Source: Pseudarthrobacter sulfonivorans (GTDB lineage Bacteria > Actinomycetota > Actinomycetes > Actinomycetales > Micrococcaceae). From it: DNA of 64,000 nt. How positions within the stretch are numbered: position 1 is the first letter of the stretch; each line of letters starts with the position of its first letter. The DNA lies in the NCBI RefSeq assembly GCF_024391045.1, contig NZ_JANFCZ010000021.1, forward strand, positions 1 to 64,000, read 5' to 3'. Below are positions 7,446 through 16,194 of the stretch, in pieces. The position numbers were made by a program, and so were the translations under genes. The notes under the pieces are model-generated. The model was not told the origin of the DNA. It saw only the letters and a list, made by a program, of their open reading frames with translations, and did no database searches.

Positions 7446-8060
7446 ATGTTGAACAACCCGCGTCCCGCGTCCCGCCGCGCCGTCCTCGCCGCCGGCGCCA
7501 CCGCCCTGACGGCGCTTACCCTGGGCCTGTCCGCCTGTGCCCAGGAGGACGCCCTCGCCAAGCAGGCCAAGGCCGGCGACAACAAAAACTACATCGCCGG
7601 AGACGGCTCGGTGACCGAATTCGCGGCAGGAGACCGCAAGTCCGCCGTCGCCGTCCAGGGCACCCTGTTCAACGGCGCAGCCGTCAGCCCCCAGGACTTC
7701 CAGGGGAAGGTGACCGTCCTGAACTTCTGGTTCGCCGCCTGTGCCCCGTGCCGGGTTGAAGCGCCCATCCTGGAAGAACTGCATCAGGAGTTCAAGGACC
7801 AGGGTGTGCAGTTCTTCGGCGTCAACCTCCGCGACGAAAAAGCCACCGCCGAGGCTTTCGACAAGACGTTCAACCTGACCTACCCCAGCTTCGACGACAA
7901 GGACGGCGGCGTGCTCCTGGCCGTCTCCGGGATCGTCCCGCCCGGCGCAGTCCCCACCACCCTGGTCCTGGACAAGCAGGGCCGGGTTGCCTCGCGCGTA
8001 CTGGGAGAAATCCAGAAGGGCACCCTCAAAGCCCTCATCACCGCCGCCGTGGCAGAGTAG
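7446..8060 (+). CDS. TlpA/ResA-like thiol-disulfide oxidoreductase lipoprotein
   Basis: The 204-residue protein is an extracytoplasmic thioredoxin that probably keeps apocytochrome c haem-binding cysteines reduced. The N-terminus has twin arginines and a lipobox (RRAVLAAGATAL then LGLSAC near residue 31). The active site is in VLNFWFAACAPCRVEAP, a CAPC motif. GIVPPGAVPTT supplies the cis-proline. The ATG at 7446 directly follows the previous stop and has GGGAG upstream; an earlier ATG at 7419 would disrupt the signal peptide. CcdA, encoded next, is the likely electron donor. Confidence 0.92.
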   Translation: MLNNPRPASRRAVLAAGATALTALTLGLSACAQEDALAKQAKAGDNKNYIAGDGSVTEFAAGDRKSAVAVQGTLFNGAAVSPQDFQGKVTVLNFWFAACAPCRVEAPILEELHQEFKDQGVQFFGVNLRDEKATAEAFDKTFNLTYPSFDDKDGGVLLAVSGIVPPGAVPTTLVLDKQGRVASRVLGEIQKGTLKALITAAVAE

Positions 8061-8075
8061 CGGCGGTCCCGGACC

Positions 8076-8831
8076 GTGAACAGCCCCTTCGCCGAGACCA
8101 TCCTGAACGGCTCACTCCTGCTTGCCATCCCGGTGGCCCTGCTCGCCGGCCTGGTGTCCTTCCTGTCGCCGTGCGTGCTGCCCCTGGTGCCCGGCTACCT
8201 CGGGTACGTCACCGGCCTGAGCGGGGTGGACCTGCAGAAGCAGAAGCGCGGCCGGATGTTCGCGGGCATCGGGTTGTTTGTGCTGGGCTTCTCGGTGATT
8301 TTTGTGCTGCTGGGCGGAGCCTTCGGCCAGCTCGGCACCCTGATCACCGGCTCGCAGAACGCCTGGATCACCCAGCTTCTGGGGATCCTGGTGATCATCA
8401 TGGGCGTGGTGTTCATGGGCGGATTCGGCTGGCTGCAGCGTGACGCCAAGATCCATGCCAAACCGCCGGCCGGCCTGTGGGGCGCGCCCCTCCTGGGCCT
8501 CACCTTCGGCCTGGGCTGGGCCCCGTGTATCGGACCCACCTACTCCGCGGTTCAGCTGCTGAGCCTGTCCGGCGGTTCCTCCGCTGCCAAGGGCGCGTTC
8601 CTGGCGTTCGTCTACAGCCTGGGCCTTGGCATTCCGTTCCTGCTGATTGCCCTCGCCGTCCGCCGGGGCATGGGCGTGATGTCCTTCTTCCGCCAGCACC
8701 GCCTGGCGATCCAGCGGTTCGGCGGCGGCGTCCTGGTGGTGCTGGGCCTGCTGATGGCCAGCGGCGTCTGGGGTGCCTGGGTCACCGAACTGCAGTACTG
8801 GTTCCAAACCGATGTGAAGTTGCCAATCTGA
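8076..8831 (+). CDS. ccdA: Cytochrome c biogenesis protein CcdA
   Basis: This 251-residue inner-membrane protein passes electrons from cytoplasmic thioredoxin to the extracytoplasmic TlpA-like protein. About six helices are visible. The two conserved cysteines are in VSFLSPCVLPLVPGYLGYVTG and LGWAPCIGPTYSAV. The start is GTG at 8076 and the stop (8829-8831) shares a base with the resB ATG, so the two are translationally coupled. It is part of the five-gene maturation operon. Confidence 0.95.
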   Translation: MNSPFAETILNGSLLLAIPVALLAGLVSFLSPCVLPLVPGYLGYVTGLSGVDLQKQKRGRMFAGIGLFVLGFSVIFVLLGGAFGQLGTLITGSQNAWITQLLGILVIIMGVVFMGGFGWLQRDAKIHAKPPAGLWGAPLLGLTFGLGWAPCIGPTYSAVQLLSLSGGSSAAKGAFLAFVYSLGLGIPFLLIALAVRRGMGVMSFFRQHRLAIQRFGGGVLVVLGLLMASGVWGAWVTELQYWFQTDVKLPI

Positions 8832-10555
8832 TGAGCGAGCGCGTGAAAGAAAACAAGAAGTCTCCGGCACCCGTAGCCGCTGCCAAGGCAGAAGCGTCAC
8901 TTCCCGTCCTGGGGCCCTTGGGAATGCTGCGCTGGGCCTGGACCCAGCTGACCAGCATGCGCACGGCGCTGTTCCTCCTGTTGCTGCTGGCTGTAGCGGC
9001 GGTCCCGGGCTCGCTGTTCCCGCAGCGCCCCACCAACCCGTTCGTGGTAACGCAGTACATCAAGGACAACGGCGACTACGGAAAAGTGCTGGACAAGCTG
9101 CAGCTCTTCGACGTCTATTCCTCGGCCTGGTTCTCGGCCATCTACATCCTCCTTTTCATTTCGCTGATCGGCTGCGTGGTGCCGCGCGCCATCGCCCACT
9201 ACAAGGCGATGCGCTCCCAGCCGCCACGGACCCCCAAAAGGCTCTCCCGCCTCCCCGAGTACGGCACCCTGGTGGTGCCCGCCGACGCCGGCCTCCCGGC
9301 GTCGGACGCCATCAACAGCGCGGCGGGGCTGCTCCGGAAGCGTGGCTACCGCGTTGAGGTGAGGGACGACGGCGGCGCGCGGCCGTCTTTGGGTGCCGAG
9401 CGCGGCTTCGCGAAGGAGGTGGGGAACCTGGTGTTCCACACCTCGCTGATCGGCGTGCTGGTGTCCGTCGCCATCGGCGGCCTGTTTGGCTACAGCGGCC
9501 AGCGCATCCTCGTTGAGGGCGACACGTTCGTGAACACCCTGGTGGGTTACGACCAGTTCACCCCCGGCACCAACTTCCAGTCCAGCCAGCTGCAGCCCTA
9601 CTCCATCCAGCTGGACAAGTTCGATGTCACGTTCGACCGCGAATCCCGGGGCAAGCTCGGCCAGCCCATCGACTTCAACGCGCAGGTCACCACCAAGGAA
9701 AGTCCGGACGCGCCGGAAAAGAAGGAAACCCTCAAAGTCAACGATCCCGTCACCCTGGGCGGCACCAGTATCTACCTGACGGGCAACGGCTACGCCCCCG
9801 TGGTGACCATCCGCGACGGCGCCGGAAACGTGGCCATGCAGGGTCCCGTGGTGGCCAAGCTCCAGGGCGAGAACTACTACTCCTCCGTGGTCATCAAGGT
9901 CCCCGATGCCCGGCCGGACCAGTTGGGCTTCGTAGGGTTCTTCCTGCCCACCGCATTCGTCACGGACGAAGGCATTTCCTTCAGCGGCGATCCGGGCCTC
10001 TTCAATCCGCAGCTCACCCTGAACTCCTACTACGGTGACCTGGGGCTTGATAACGGGGCTCCGCAGAACGTCTTCGAACTGGACGTCAAGGGCCTGACCC
10101 CGCTGAACAACCGCAAGCTTGAGGCCGGCGGCATCACCCTGGCACCCGGAAGCACGTACACCCTGCCGGACGGCAAGGGCAGCATCAGCTTCGACGGCGT
10201 GAAGCGGTACGTCGGCGTGGACATCCACCACAACCCCGGCCAGGTCTCAGCACTGATCTTCGCCCTGCTGGCCGTGGCAGGACTCATCGTCTCGCTTTAC
10301 GTCAACCGCCGCCGCGTCTGGGTCCGGACCGGAACCCACGAGGACGGCCGGACCATGGTGGAATACGGACTCCTGGCCCGCGGTGAGGACCACCGCCTGG
10401 CCGCCGAGGCGCAGGCCGTCCGCAAGTTGCTCACTGACGAGTGGCAGCTTGATGATTCCGGCTCCACCCAGCAAACTCCCAGCCGTCTGGACGATAATGG
10501 CGCAGACTCCGTCACCACCCCCACCGGTACCGCCGGACCCACAAAGGACCAGTAA
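8831..10555 (+). CDS. resB: Cytochrome c biogenesis protein ResB
   Basis: ResB is the large partner of CcsB in system II haem delivery. The 574-residue protein has early membrane helices (LFLLLLLAVAAVPGSLFPQR and AIYILLFISLIGCVV), a third near LVFHTSLIGVLVSVAIGGLFG, a large extracytoplasmic domain and a final helix ending LIVSLYVNRRRVWVR. The cytoplasmic tail carries EYGLLARGEDHRL, as in actinobacterial ResB. ATG 8831 overlaps the ccdA stop and the stop overlaps the ccsB start (TAATG). The frame is open upstream, but only as an overlap with ccdA. Confidence 0.95.
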   Translation: MSERVKENKKSPAPVAAAKAEASLPVLGPLGMLRWAWTQLTSMRTALFLLLLLAVAAVPGSLFPQRPTNPFVVTQYIKDNGDYGKVLDKLQLFDVYSSAWFSAIYILLFISLIGCVVPRAIAHYKAMRSQPPRTPKRLSRLPEYGTLVVPADAGLPASDAINSAAGLLRKRGYRVEVRDDGGARPSLGAERGFAKEVGNLVFHTSLIGVLVSVAIGGLFGYSGQRILVEGDTFVNTLVGYDQFTPGTNFQSSQLQPYSIQLDKFDVTFDRESRGKLGQPIDFNAQVTTKESPDAPEKKETLKVNDPVTLGGTSIYLTGNGYAPVVTIRDGAGNVAMQGPVVAKLQGENYYSSVVIKVPDARPDQLGFVGFFLPTAFVTDEGISFSGDPGLFNPQLTLNSYYGDLGLDNGAPQNVFELDVKGLTPLNNRKLEAGGITLAPGSTYTLPDGKGSISFDGVKRYVGVDIHHNPGQVSALIFALLAVAGLIVSLYVNRRRVWVRTGTHEDGRTMVEYGLLARGEDHRLAAEAQAVRKLLTDEWQLDDSGSTQQTPSRLDDNGADSVTTPTGTAGPTKDQ

Positions 10556-11688
10556 TGCCTTTTGCCATCAACGAAACCATGGGCGCCTACAGTGAACTGC
10601 TGATGCTGCTCGCTGCAGGCACCTACACCGTGGCCTTCATCGCGTTTGCGTGGGACCTTGCCAAGAGCAGCAAGGCCCTGCGCGCCATTGACCTCAAAGC
10701 GGCCGAAGCTGCCGGGGCTTCGGCCGGGGTCAAGGTGCCGGTAGCGGCGGGAGTCGGTGCATCCGCGGGGGCCGCCCGTGGCTCGGTCGCGGCAGCGGAC
10801 AGGGTGGATTCGCACCTGGCCGGGCCTGCAGGACGGGCCGAACGGCCGTCGTCGTCCGCTGCCAAGCAGGCCGGGGCAATGTCCGCGGCAGGGCAAACGG
10901 CCGACGCCGACATGCGGTATGCGGCGGAACGCCGCGTTCCCGCGCGGGTTGCGGTCGCCCTCACCGTGCTGGGTGTCCTGATCCACGGCGCCGGCGTGGT
11001 CACCCGTGCGCTGGGCGCAGGCCGCGTGCCGTGGGGCAACATGTACGAATTCCTCACCACGGGTGCCTTTGTGGCCGTGGCCGTCTTCCTGCTGGTGCTG
11101 ATCCGCCGCGACCTGCGGTTCCTGGGGACGTTCGTGGTGGGCCTGGCGATTGTCATGCTCGTGGCTGCTTCGGTTGCCTACTGGACGCCGGTGGGCCACC
11201 TGGTTCCGGCGCTGCAGAGCTACTGGCTGATCATCCACGTCTCCATCGCCGTCATGTCCTCGGCGCTGTTCACCCTCACGTTTGCCATGTCCGCGCTGCA
11301 ACTGGTCCAGTCCCACCGGCAGAAGACCATCGCAGCCGGCGGTGGGGACAAGCTGGGCTTCATGCGGCTGGTTCCTTCCGCCCTCAGCCTGGAGAACCTC
11401 TCCTACCGGATCAATGCCATCGCCTTCATCGGCTGGACGTTCACCCTGATGTTCGGAGCCATCTGGGCCGAAAAGGCCTGGGGCCGTTTCTGGGGCTGGG
11501 ACACCAAGGAAGTCTGGACATTCGTGATCTGGGTGGTCTACGCCGGCTACCTCCACGCCCGCGCCACCCGCGGCTGGACCGGGACCCGCGCCGCCTGGCT
11601 GTCCATCGTCGGCTACCTCTGCGTGGTCTTCAACTTCACGATTGTTAATCAGTTCTTCAACGGCCTGCACTCCTACTCGGGGCTCTGA
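10555..11688 (+). CDS. ccsB: Cytochrome c biogenesis protein CcsB
   Basis: CcsB (CcsA/ResC family) carries haem across the membrane with ResB and ligates it to apocytochrome c. The tryptophan-rich haem-handling motif is WGRFWGWDTKEVWTF near residues 307-321, and conserved histidines are in VPALQSYWLIIHVS and YLHARATRG. Residues 45-120 are an Ala/Gly-rich cytoplasmic insert with low similarity to other CcsB. The start codon overlaps the resB stop. This closes the operon; about 157 non-coding bases follow before the Hsp70-like gene. Confidence 0.95.
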   Translation: MPFAINETMGAYSELLMLLAAGTYTVAFIAFAWDLAKSSKALRAIDLKAAEAAGASAGVKVPVAAGVGASAGAARGSVAAADRVDSHLAGPAGRAERPSSSAAKQAGAMSAAGQTADADMRYAAERRVPARVAVALTVLGVLIHGAGVVTRALGAGRVPWGNMYEFLTTGAFVAVAVFLLVLIRRDLRFLGTFVVGLAIVMLVAASVAYWTPVGHLVPALQSYWLIIHVSIAVMSSALFTLTFAMSALQLVQSHRQKTIAAGGGDKLGFMRLVPSALSLENLSYRINAIAFIGWTFTLMFGAIWAEKAWGRFWGWDTKEVWTFVIWVVYAGYLHARATRGWTGTRAAWLSIVGYLCVVFNFTIVNQFFNGLHSYSGL

Positions 11689-11845
11689 GCAGGGGTTTCG
11701 CCGGGTACCCCCAAATCGCGGCCGCTTGATACGCCAATCGATGTATAAATGAGGGTGTCGCCCGGCAGGCGGTGATGCTACCTTGGTGGAAGCTTGTCCG
11801 TGATGAAGCTTGCGGACCGGCCATCTGCGTTGTTCAGAGGTACCC

Positions 11846-13981
11846 ATGAGTTACGTTCTCGCGATAGATGTCGGGACCAGCTTCACGGCCGCCGCCATTG
11901 CCAAGAATGACCTGGGCGCCCCGTCGGTTCCGGAGAGCCTGCCGTTGGGACTCCGCGGCACGTCGGTTCCGTCTGTTGTGTACTACCCCGAAGAGGGCCC
12001 CCTTCTGATCGGGGAGGCTGCAGAACGCCGCGGCCTGGACGATCCCGGCCGGGTGGTGCGTGAGTTCAAGCGCCGGATCGGTGACAGTGTCCCGCTGGCC
12101 GTCGGTACGCTCTCACTTCAGGCCGAAGACATCTTTGCCACCATGGCCCACTGGGTTGTGGACCGGGCCGCAGAACGTGAGGGCGCCCCGCCGTCGGAAA
12201 TCATCATCACGCACCCCGCGGCCTGGGGCGGACACCGGACCTCGGCGGTCCTGGCAGCACTCGCAGCCAGGGGGCTGCACAACGTCACCCTCATCAGTGA
12301 ACCGGAAGCGGCGGCGCTGTACTACGCGTCCCAGGTGCGTGTGGACGATGGCAGTACCATCGCCGTCTACGACCTCGGCGGCGGGACCTTTGACACCGCA
12401 ATCCTGCGGAAGGACGGCCGCGGCCACTTCGACCTGCTGGGCAGCCCGGACGGCATCGATGGCCTCGGCGGTGCCGACTTCGACGCCGAAGTGCTCCGCC
12501 ACGTGGCCGCCCACACGGGCGATGCTTTGGCGGCCATTGATCCGGAGGATCCGGGCGCCCTGGCGGCGTTGGCCCGGCTCAAGCGTGAATGCGTGGAGGC
12601 GAAGGAAGCGCTCTCGGCCGACAGCGAGGCGAACATTGCGGTGTTCCTGCCCGGCGCGCAGCAACAGGTGCGGCTAGTCCGTTCCGAGTTCGAGGCGATG
12701 ATCGACGAGCCGATCCGCGAGACCGTGGACGCCCTGGAGCGCTCCCTGGAGCAGCTTGGCCTGGAGCCGGATGACCTGACCGCGGTGCTCCTGATAGGTG
12801 GTTCGTCACGGATTCCCTTAGTGGCACAGCTGATCTCGGCACAGCTGGACCGGCCGATCGCCGTGGACGCGGACCCCAAGTCCTCCATCTGCCTCGGCGC
12901 CGCCGTGGCCGCGCTCCGCGCCGCCCCCGCACCGGTTACCGGGCCCGCTGAACCAGCCGGGCCTGCTCGGGTGGCCGGGCCGGCTGCGGCGGCCGCATCC
13001 GCTGAAACTGCCGCCGGGATCCCTGAAATCCCCGGCCCGACAGACATAGCTTTTGAGCCGCACGGCGTTGTCCGCCGTGCCAGCTGGTCCCGGAAATCCG
13101 GGGCAGCGGTTGGCTCCTTGGCTGGCACCGCCGCTCTCGCTGGCGACGGTGCCAGGGGCTTTCGTTCCGGCCACGCAGGTTCCGAAAGTGCAGGATCCGG
13201 TCAGGCAGGTGCCGGTGGAGCACCTGCCGGCCGCGCCCACGGCGCGAAGAGCGGATCACACGCCCCGCGGCCGGCCATTCGACTGACGGCAGTGGCTGCC
13301 GGGGCCGCCCTGTTCACCATCCTGACTGCCACAGCGGCGGGGAGCCCGGAGGGGCTGGGAAGCCTTACCGCGATGTTCGCTCCGCCGGCCGCGCCCGCTG
13401 ATGCCGCTCCAGGCGGCACCATGTCCGGTGCCGTCTCCGGTGCACCGGGCGGGTCACCGATGGCCGGCATCGGCATTGAGGCGAGCGCAAAGCCTGGGGA
13501 TGCCCCTTTTACTTCCGCCGGGCTGGAGGCGTCCGCCGCGCCCGCCGGCAAGCCATCCCCGTCCTCCGCGGCGCCGGCCCCGGCGGCCGTCGCAACCACT
13601 GGCGGGCCGGCTGCCGGGCATGCCGGGCCGGGGCCTGCGCCAGATGGACCAGGCACATCCGGCGCACCGACTGAGGTGGCCGCGCCGGGAACGCTTCCGC
13701 CCACAACGCCTGCGACTGTCCCGCCGTCGGAGACTCAGCCGCCAGTGACTGACCCTCCGGCAACTACGGCCCCGACACCCGAGCCAACGCCGCCACCCAC
13801 CACAGCAACTCCCACACCCGACCTGACACCGCCGCCAACGCCCGGGCCGACACCGACGCCAAGCCTGGAGCCGGTGCCAACCACACAGCCGCAACCCACG
13901 GCAACGGAAACAACCGCCCCAGCACCGCAGGCCATACAGACCTCGGCCAGCGCTGATCCAACCACAGTGCCCGGAGGGTGA
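11846..13981 (+). CDS. Membrane-anchored Hsp70-family ATPase without substrate-binding domain
   Basis: Residues 1-370 form an Hsp70/actin-type ATPase: phosphate loop LAIDVGTSFTAAAI, SEPEAAALYY, the second phosphate motif DLGGGTFD and the adenosine motif LIGGSSRIPLV. No beta-sandwich substrate domain follows. Instead there is an Ala/Gly/Pro linker, one membrane helix near residues 477-497 (IRLTAVAAGAALFTILTATA) and a Thr/Pro-rich external tail of about 200 residues. The ATG at 11846 has AGAGG five bases ahead. It stands first in a five-gene cluster with a LuxR regulator, an IniB-like protein and two dynamins, six bases before the regulator. It may sense or power envelope changes; the role is inferred. 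Confidence 0.88.
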   Translation: MSYVLAIDVGTSFTAAAIAKNDLGAPSVPESLPLGLRGTSVPSVVYYPEEGPLLIGEAAERRGLDDPGRVVREFKRRIGDSVPLAVGTLSLQAEDIFATMAHWVVDRAAEREGAPPSEIIITHPAAWGGHRTSAVLAALAARGLHNVTLISEPEAAALYYASQVRVDDGSTIAVYDLGGGTFDTAILRKDGRGHFDLLGSPDGIDGLGGADFDAEVLRHVAAHTGDALAAIDPEDPGALAALARLKRECVEAKEALSADSEANIAVFLPGAQQQVRLVRSEFEAMIDEPIRETVDALERSLEQLGLEPDDLTAVLLIGGSSRIPLVAQLISAQLDRPIAVDADPKSSICLGAAVAALRAAPAPVTGPAEPAGPARVAGPAAAAASAETAAGIPEIPGPTDIAFEPHGVVRRASWSRKSGAAVGSLAGTAALAGDGARGFRSGHAGSESAGSGQAGAGGAPAGRAHGAKSGSHAPRPAIRLTAVAAGAALFTILTATAAGSPEGLGSLTAMFAPPAAPADAAPGGTMSGAVSGAPGGSPMAGIGIEASAKPGDAPFTSAGLEASAAPAGKPSPSSAAPAPAAVATTGGPAAGHAGPGPAPDGPGTSGAPTEVAAPGTLPPTTPATVPPSETQPPVTDPPATTAPTPEPTPPPTTATPTPDLTPPPTPGPTPTPSLEPVPTTQPQPTATETTAPAPQAIQTSASADPTTVPGG

Positions 13982-13987
13982 ACCACG

Positions 13988-16030
13988 ATGCCCCACCGTG
14001 CCGCGCCGCAAACCGGATTGACCCCGCCCGCCAACCCCCAGCTTGTGGCGGCACAGCTCCACGGGGAAACAGCCGCCGTGAGGGAACTCCTGCTGGCGTT
14101 GGCGGTGGGATTCACACTCCCTGGACCCTTGCCGCAGGACCTTGAGCGCAAAGTTTCCGACGGCCAGGTGGAAAGCCTCGAAGCCTTGGTGGCCGCCGCG
14201 GAATCGGCAGGTCTGCTAAATGCCGATGGCACCCTGGCGGGAACCGTCCACCAGGCCCTTATGACGTCCACGCCCGCTCCACGGATCCAAGCACTCCAGC
14301 GCGAACTCGTGGGCCGCTTCGCTGCAGACGGCCGGCCCCTCGGCGAACTTGCCCGCGAGCTGGCACGCAGCGGACTGGCGGACCGCCGCGTCGCCGCCGA
14401 GCTGGAAAAGGCCGGTGACCGGGCCTTGGAGCACAATCCGGGGCTGGCCGCCCAGCTGTACGACGAAGCCCTCCTCGCCGGGGCCGACGAGCTGGCCACT
14501 GCGGCCCGCCGGGCCCAGGCAGCTTCGGCCACGGGGGACCTGGATGCTGCCGGGCGGATCATCGATGGGCTGCTCACGAGCCCGAATCCGCCTGACCTCC
14601 GTCTCGGAGTTGATGTGGCGGCCGCTGTCTGGGCCCAGCGGGGGATGCTGGCCCGCGCCGCCGACGTTTACAACTGGCTGGGCCCGGCAAGGCTGGGACC
14701 GTCCGGGCCGGCCGCAGCGGTTGCGATGGTCGGCTCAGGGAACCGCGCAGGGGCCGATGCTGTGTTCCCGGCGGACTCTGCGGCAGGTTCGCCCACTCTC
14801 CTGGCTGTGGCACAGACCCAGACAGCAAGAGGCATCGTGGAATCGCTCTCCGGGGATCCGCACCAGGGACTTCCAACCCTCATCCACGCGTCCGACATGC
14901 TGAACGCTTCGGGGGCGGCCCTGCCGGTTCCGGAAACGCCCGGGGCCTTGGCTGCGCTTGTGGCCCTGCACAGCGGCGAACCGCACCTCGCGGAAACGAT
15001 TGCGCGGGCCGCGGCGGCAGCCTCCCAGGGCGGCGACTCCGCCAAACCCCGGCTCTTCCTGCTCCAGGCGTGGTCCTCCATGCAACAGGACAACCCGGAC
15101 GAAGCCAGGCTGGCCATCAACGAGGCCTCCAAGGCCAATCATTGGCCACTGGTGCCCCGCGACGAATTCCTCCGCGCCGCCCTGGAAGTGGGCCTGGCCC
15201 GCAGGAGCGGCGAAGTCCATGACTTGGTAATGGCCTGGGAACGCGCCCGCGAAGCCATGCTGCACACCACCGTTGACCTGTACAGCCTGCTGCCGTGGGG
15301 GGAACTGATGATCACGGCAGCCCGGCTGAGGGAGATCCGGCGGGTAGCCCATTACCTTGACGAAGCGTGGAAGCTGCTGCGGGATCTGGGGGAGCCGCCG
15401 CTGTGGTCCCTGCCCCTGCACTGGGCCGCCGTCCAGGCAGCCCTCCTAAACGAAAGCCCCGGCGACCTGGCACCCCACGCTGCCGCGCTGGCCCGGGCAG
15501 CAGACCAGAGCCACCTTGCCACGCGACTGGCGGCGGCGGGCAAAGCCTGGGTATCCGTCCTTGCCGGCAAGTTCCAGGCCGCGGAGGTGGAGGCCGCGGC
15601 CCGTGGACTGAACGCCGTCGGAATGCCTTGGGAAGGGGCAAGGCTGGCAGGCCACGCCGCGGCACGGGCGGATGAGCGCAGGGACATGATGCGCCTCCTG
15701 TCCTGTGCCCGGGACCTCCATCCGCAGGGGAACTCGTCCGGGCCCGGCCCCAGCTCCCCATCGGAGGGCCGCAACGGACCCCACACGGACCAGGTCAACA
15801 CTGCCGGCCAGCCGGACGCGTCCCTGCTGAGCGAACGCGAAAAGGAAGTGGCGCGGCTGGTGCTGGAAGGAAAGACGTACCGTGAAATCGGGGAAACAAT
15901 CTACATTTCGCCGCGTACCGCCGAGCACCACATTGCCCGGATGCGCCGCCGGCTCGGGGCTGAAAACCGTTCGGACCTCCTGATCAGGCTGAGGATTGCT
16001 TTGGGGTCCGACGACCCCCAGAGCGAGTGA
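13988..16030 (+). CDS. LuxR-type regulator lacking the STAND ATPase domain
   Basis: The 680-residue protein ends in a LuxR/GerE helix-turn-helix (LSEREKEVARLVLEGKTYRE and ISPRTAEHHIARMRRRLGAE, near residues 612-665). The rest is alpha-helical and TPR-like. Large LuxR (LAL) regulators normally begin with a P-loop ATPase; no Walker A or B motif is visible here, so the protein seems to be the TPR and DNA-binding part alone. It begins six bases after the Hsp70-like gene. The promoter of the next gene, full of G5/C5 boxes, is its likely target. The signal and any Hsp70 contact are unknown. Confidence 0.87.
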   Translation: MPHRAAPQTGLTPPANPQLVAAQLHGETAAVRELLLALAVGFTLPGPLPQDLERKVSDGQVESLEALVAAAESAGLLNADGTLAGTVHQALMTSTPAPRIQALQRELVGRFAADGRPLGELARELARSGLADRRVAAELEKAGDRALEHNPGLAAQLYDEALLAGADELATAARRAQAASATGDLDAAGRIIDGLLTSPNPPDLRLGVDVAAAVWAQRGMLARAADVYNWLGPARLGPSGPAAAVAMVGSGNRAGADAVFPADSAAGSPTLLAVAQTQTARGIVESLSGDPHQGLPTLIHASDMLNASGAALPVPETPGALAALVALHSGEPHLAETIARAAAAASQGGDSAKPRLFLLQAWSSMQQDNPDEARLAINEASKANHWPLVPRDEFLRAALEVGLARRSGEVHDLVMAWERAREAMLHTTVDLYSLLPWGELMITAARLREIRRVAHYLDEAWKLLRDLGEPPLWSLPLHWAAVQAALLNESPGDLAPHAAALARAADQSHLATRLAAAGKAWVSVLAGKFQAAEVEAAARGLNAVGMPWEGARLAGHAAARADERRDMMRLLSCARDLHPQGNSSGPGPSSPSEGRNGPHTDQVNTAGQPDASLLSEREKEVARLVLEGKTYREIGETIYISPRTAEHHIARMRRRLGAENRSDLLIRLRIALGSDDPQSE

Positions 16031-16132
16031 CCCCCTAATACCCCTAACGGCGGGGGAACGGAACCCCCGGCAGGGGGTCCGCCGATAGGGGGAAACGACC
16101 CGATGCCCGGTCCGGGGCCGGGACCCTACGTT
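16031..16132 (+). promoter_or_regulatory. iniB-like promoter with phased G/C-run boxes
   Basis: Six runs of four or five G or C start at 16031, 16041, 16052, 16064, 16073 and 16088, roughly one helical turn apart. They include CCCCCTAATACCCCTAA and the dyad GGGGG-AACGGAA-CCCCC. A -10-like TACGTT (16127-16132) in the context CCCTACGTT follows, 62 bases ahead of the ATG. This is the expected layout for an activator array, presumably bound by the LuxR protein encoded just upstream. Binding is inferred. Confidence 0.55.
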
Positions 16133-16194
16133 TGATTCAAGCCCGGTAGTGAGGCCGGACTCCCACTACTCAGAGAAGATTTGAGGACCATCAA

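Noticed and set aside
8897..10231. 444-codon ORF opposite resB
   Set aside because: Val/Asp/His-rich composition without domains is typical of a shadow frame; resB is clearly real.
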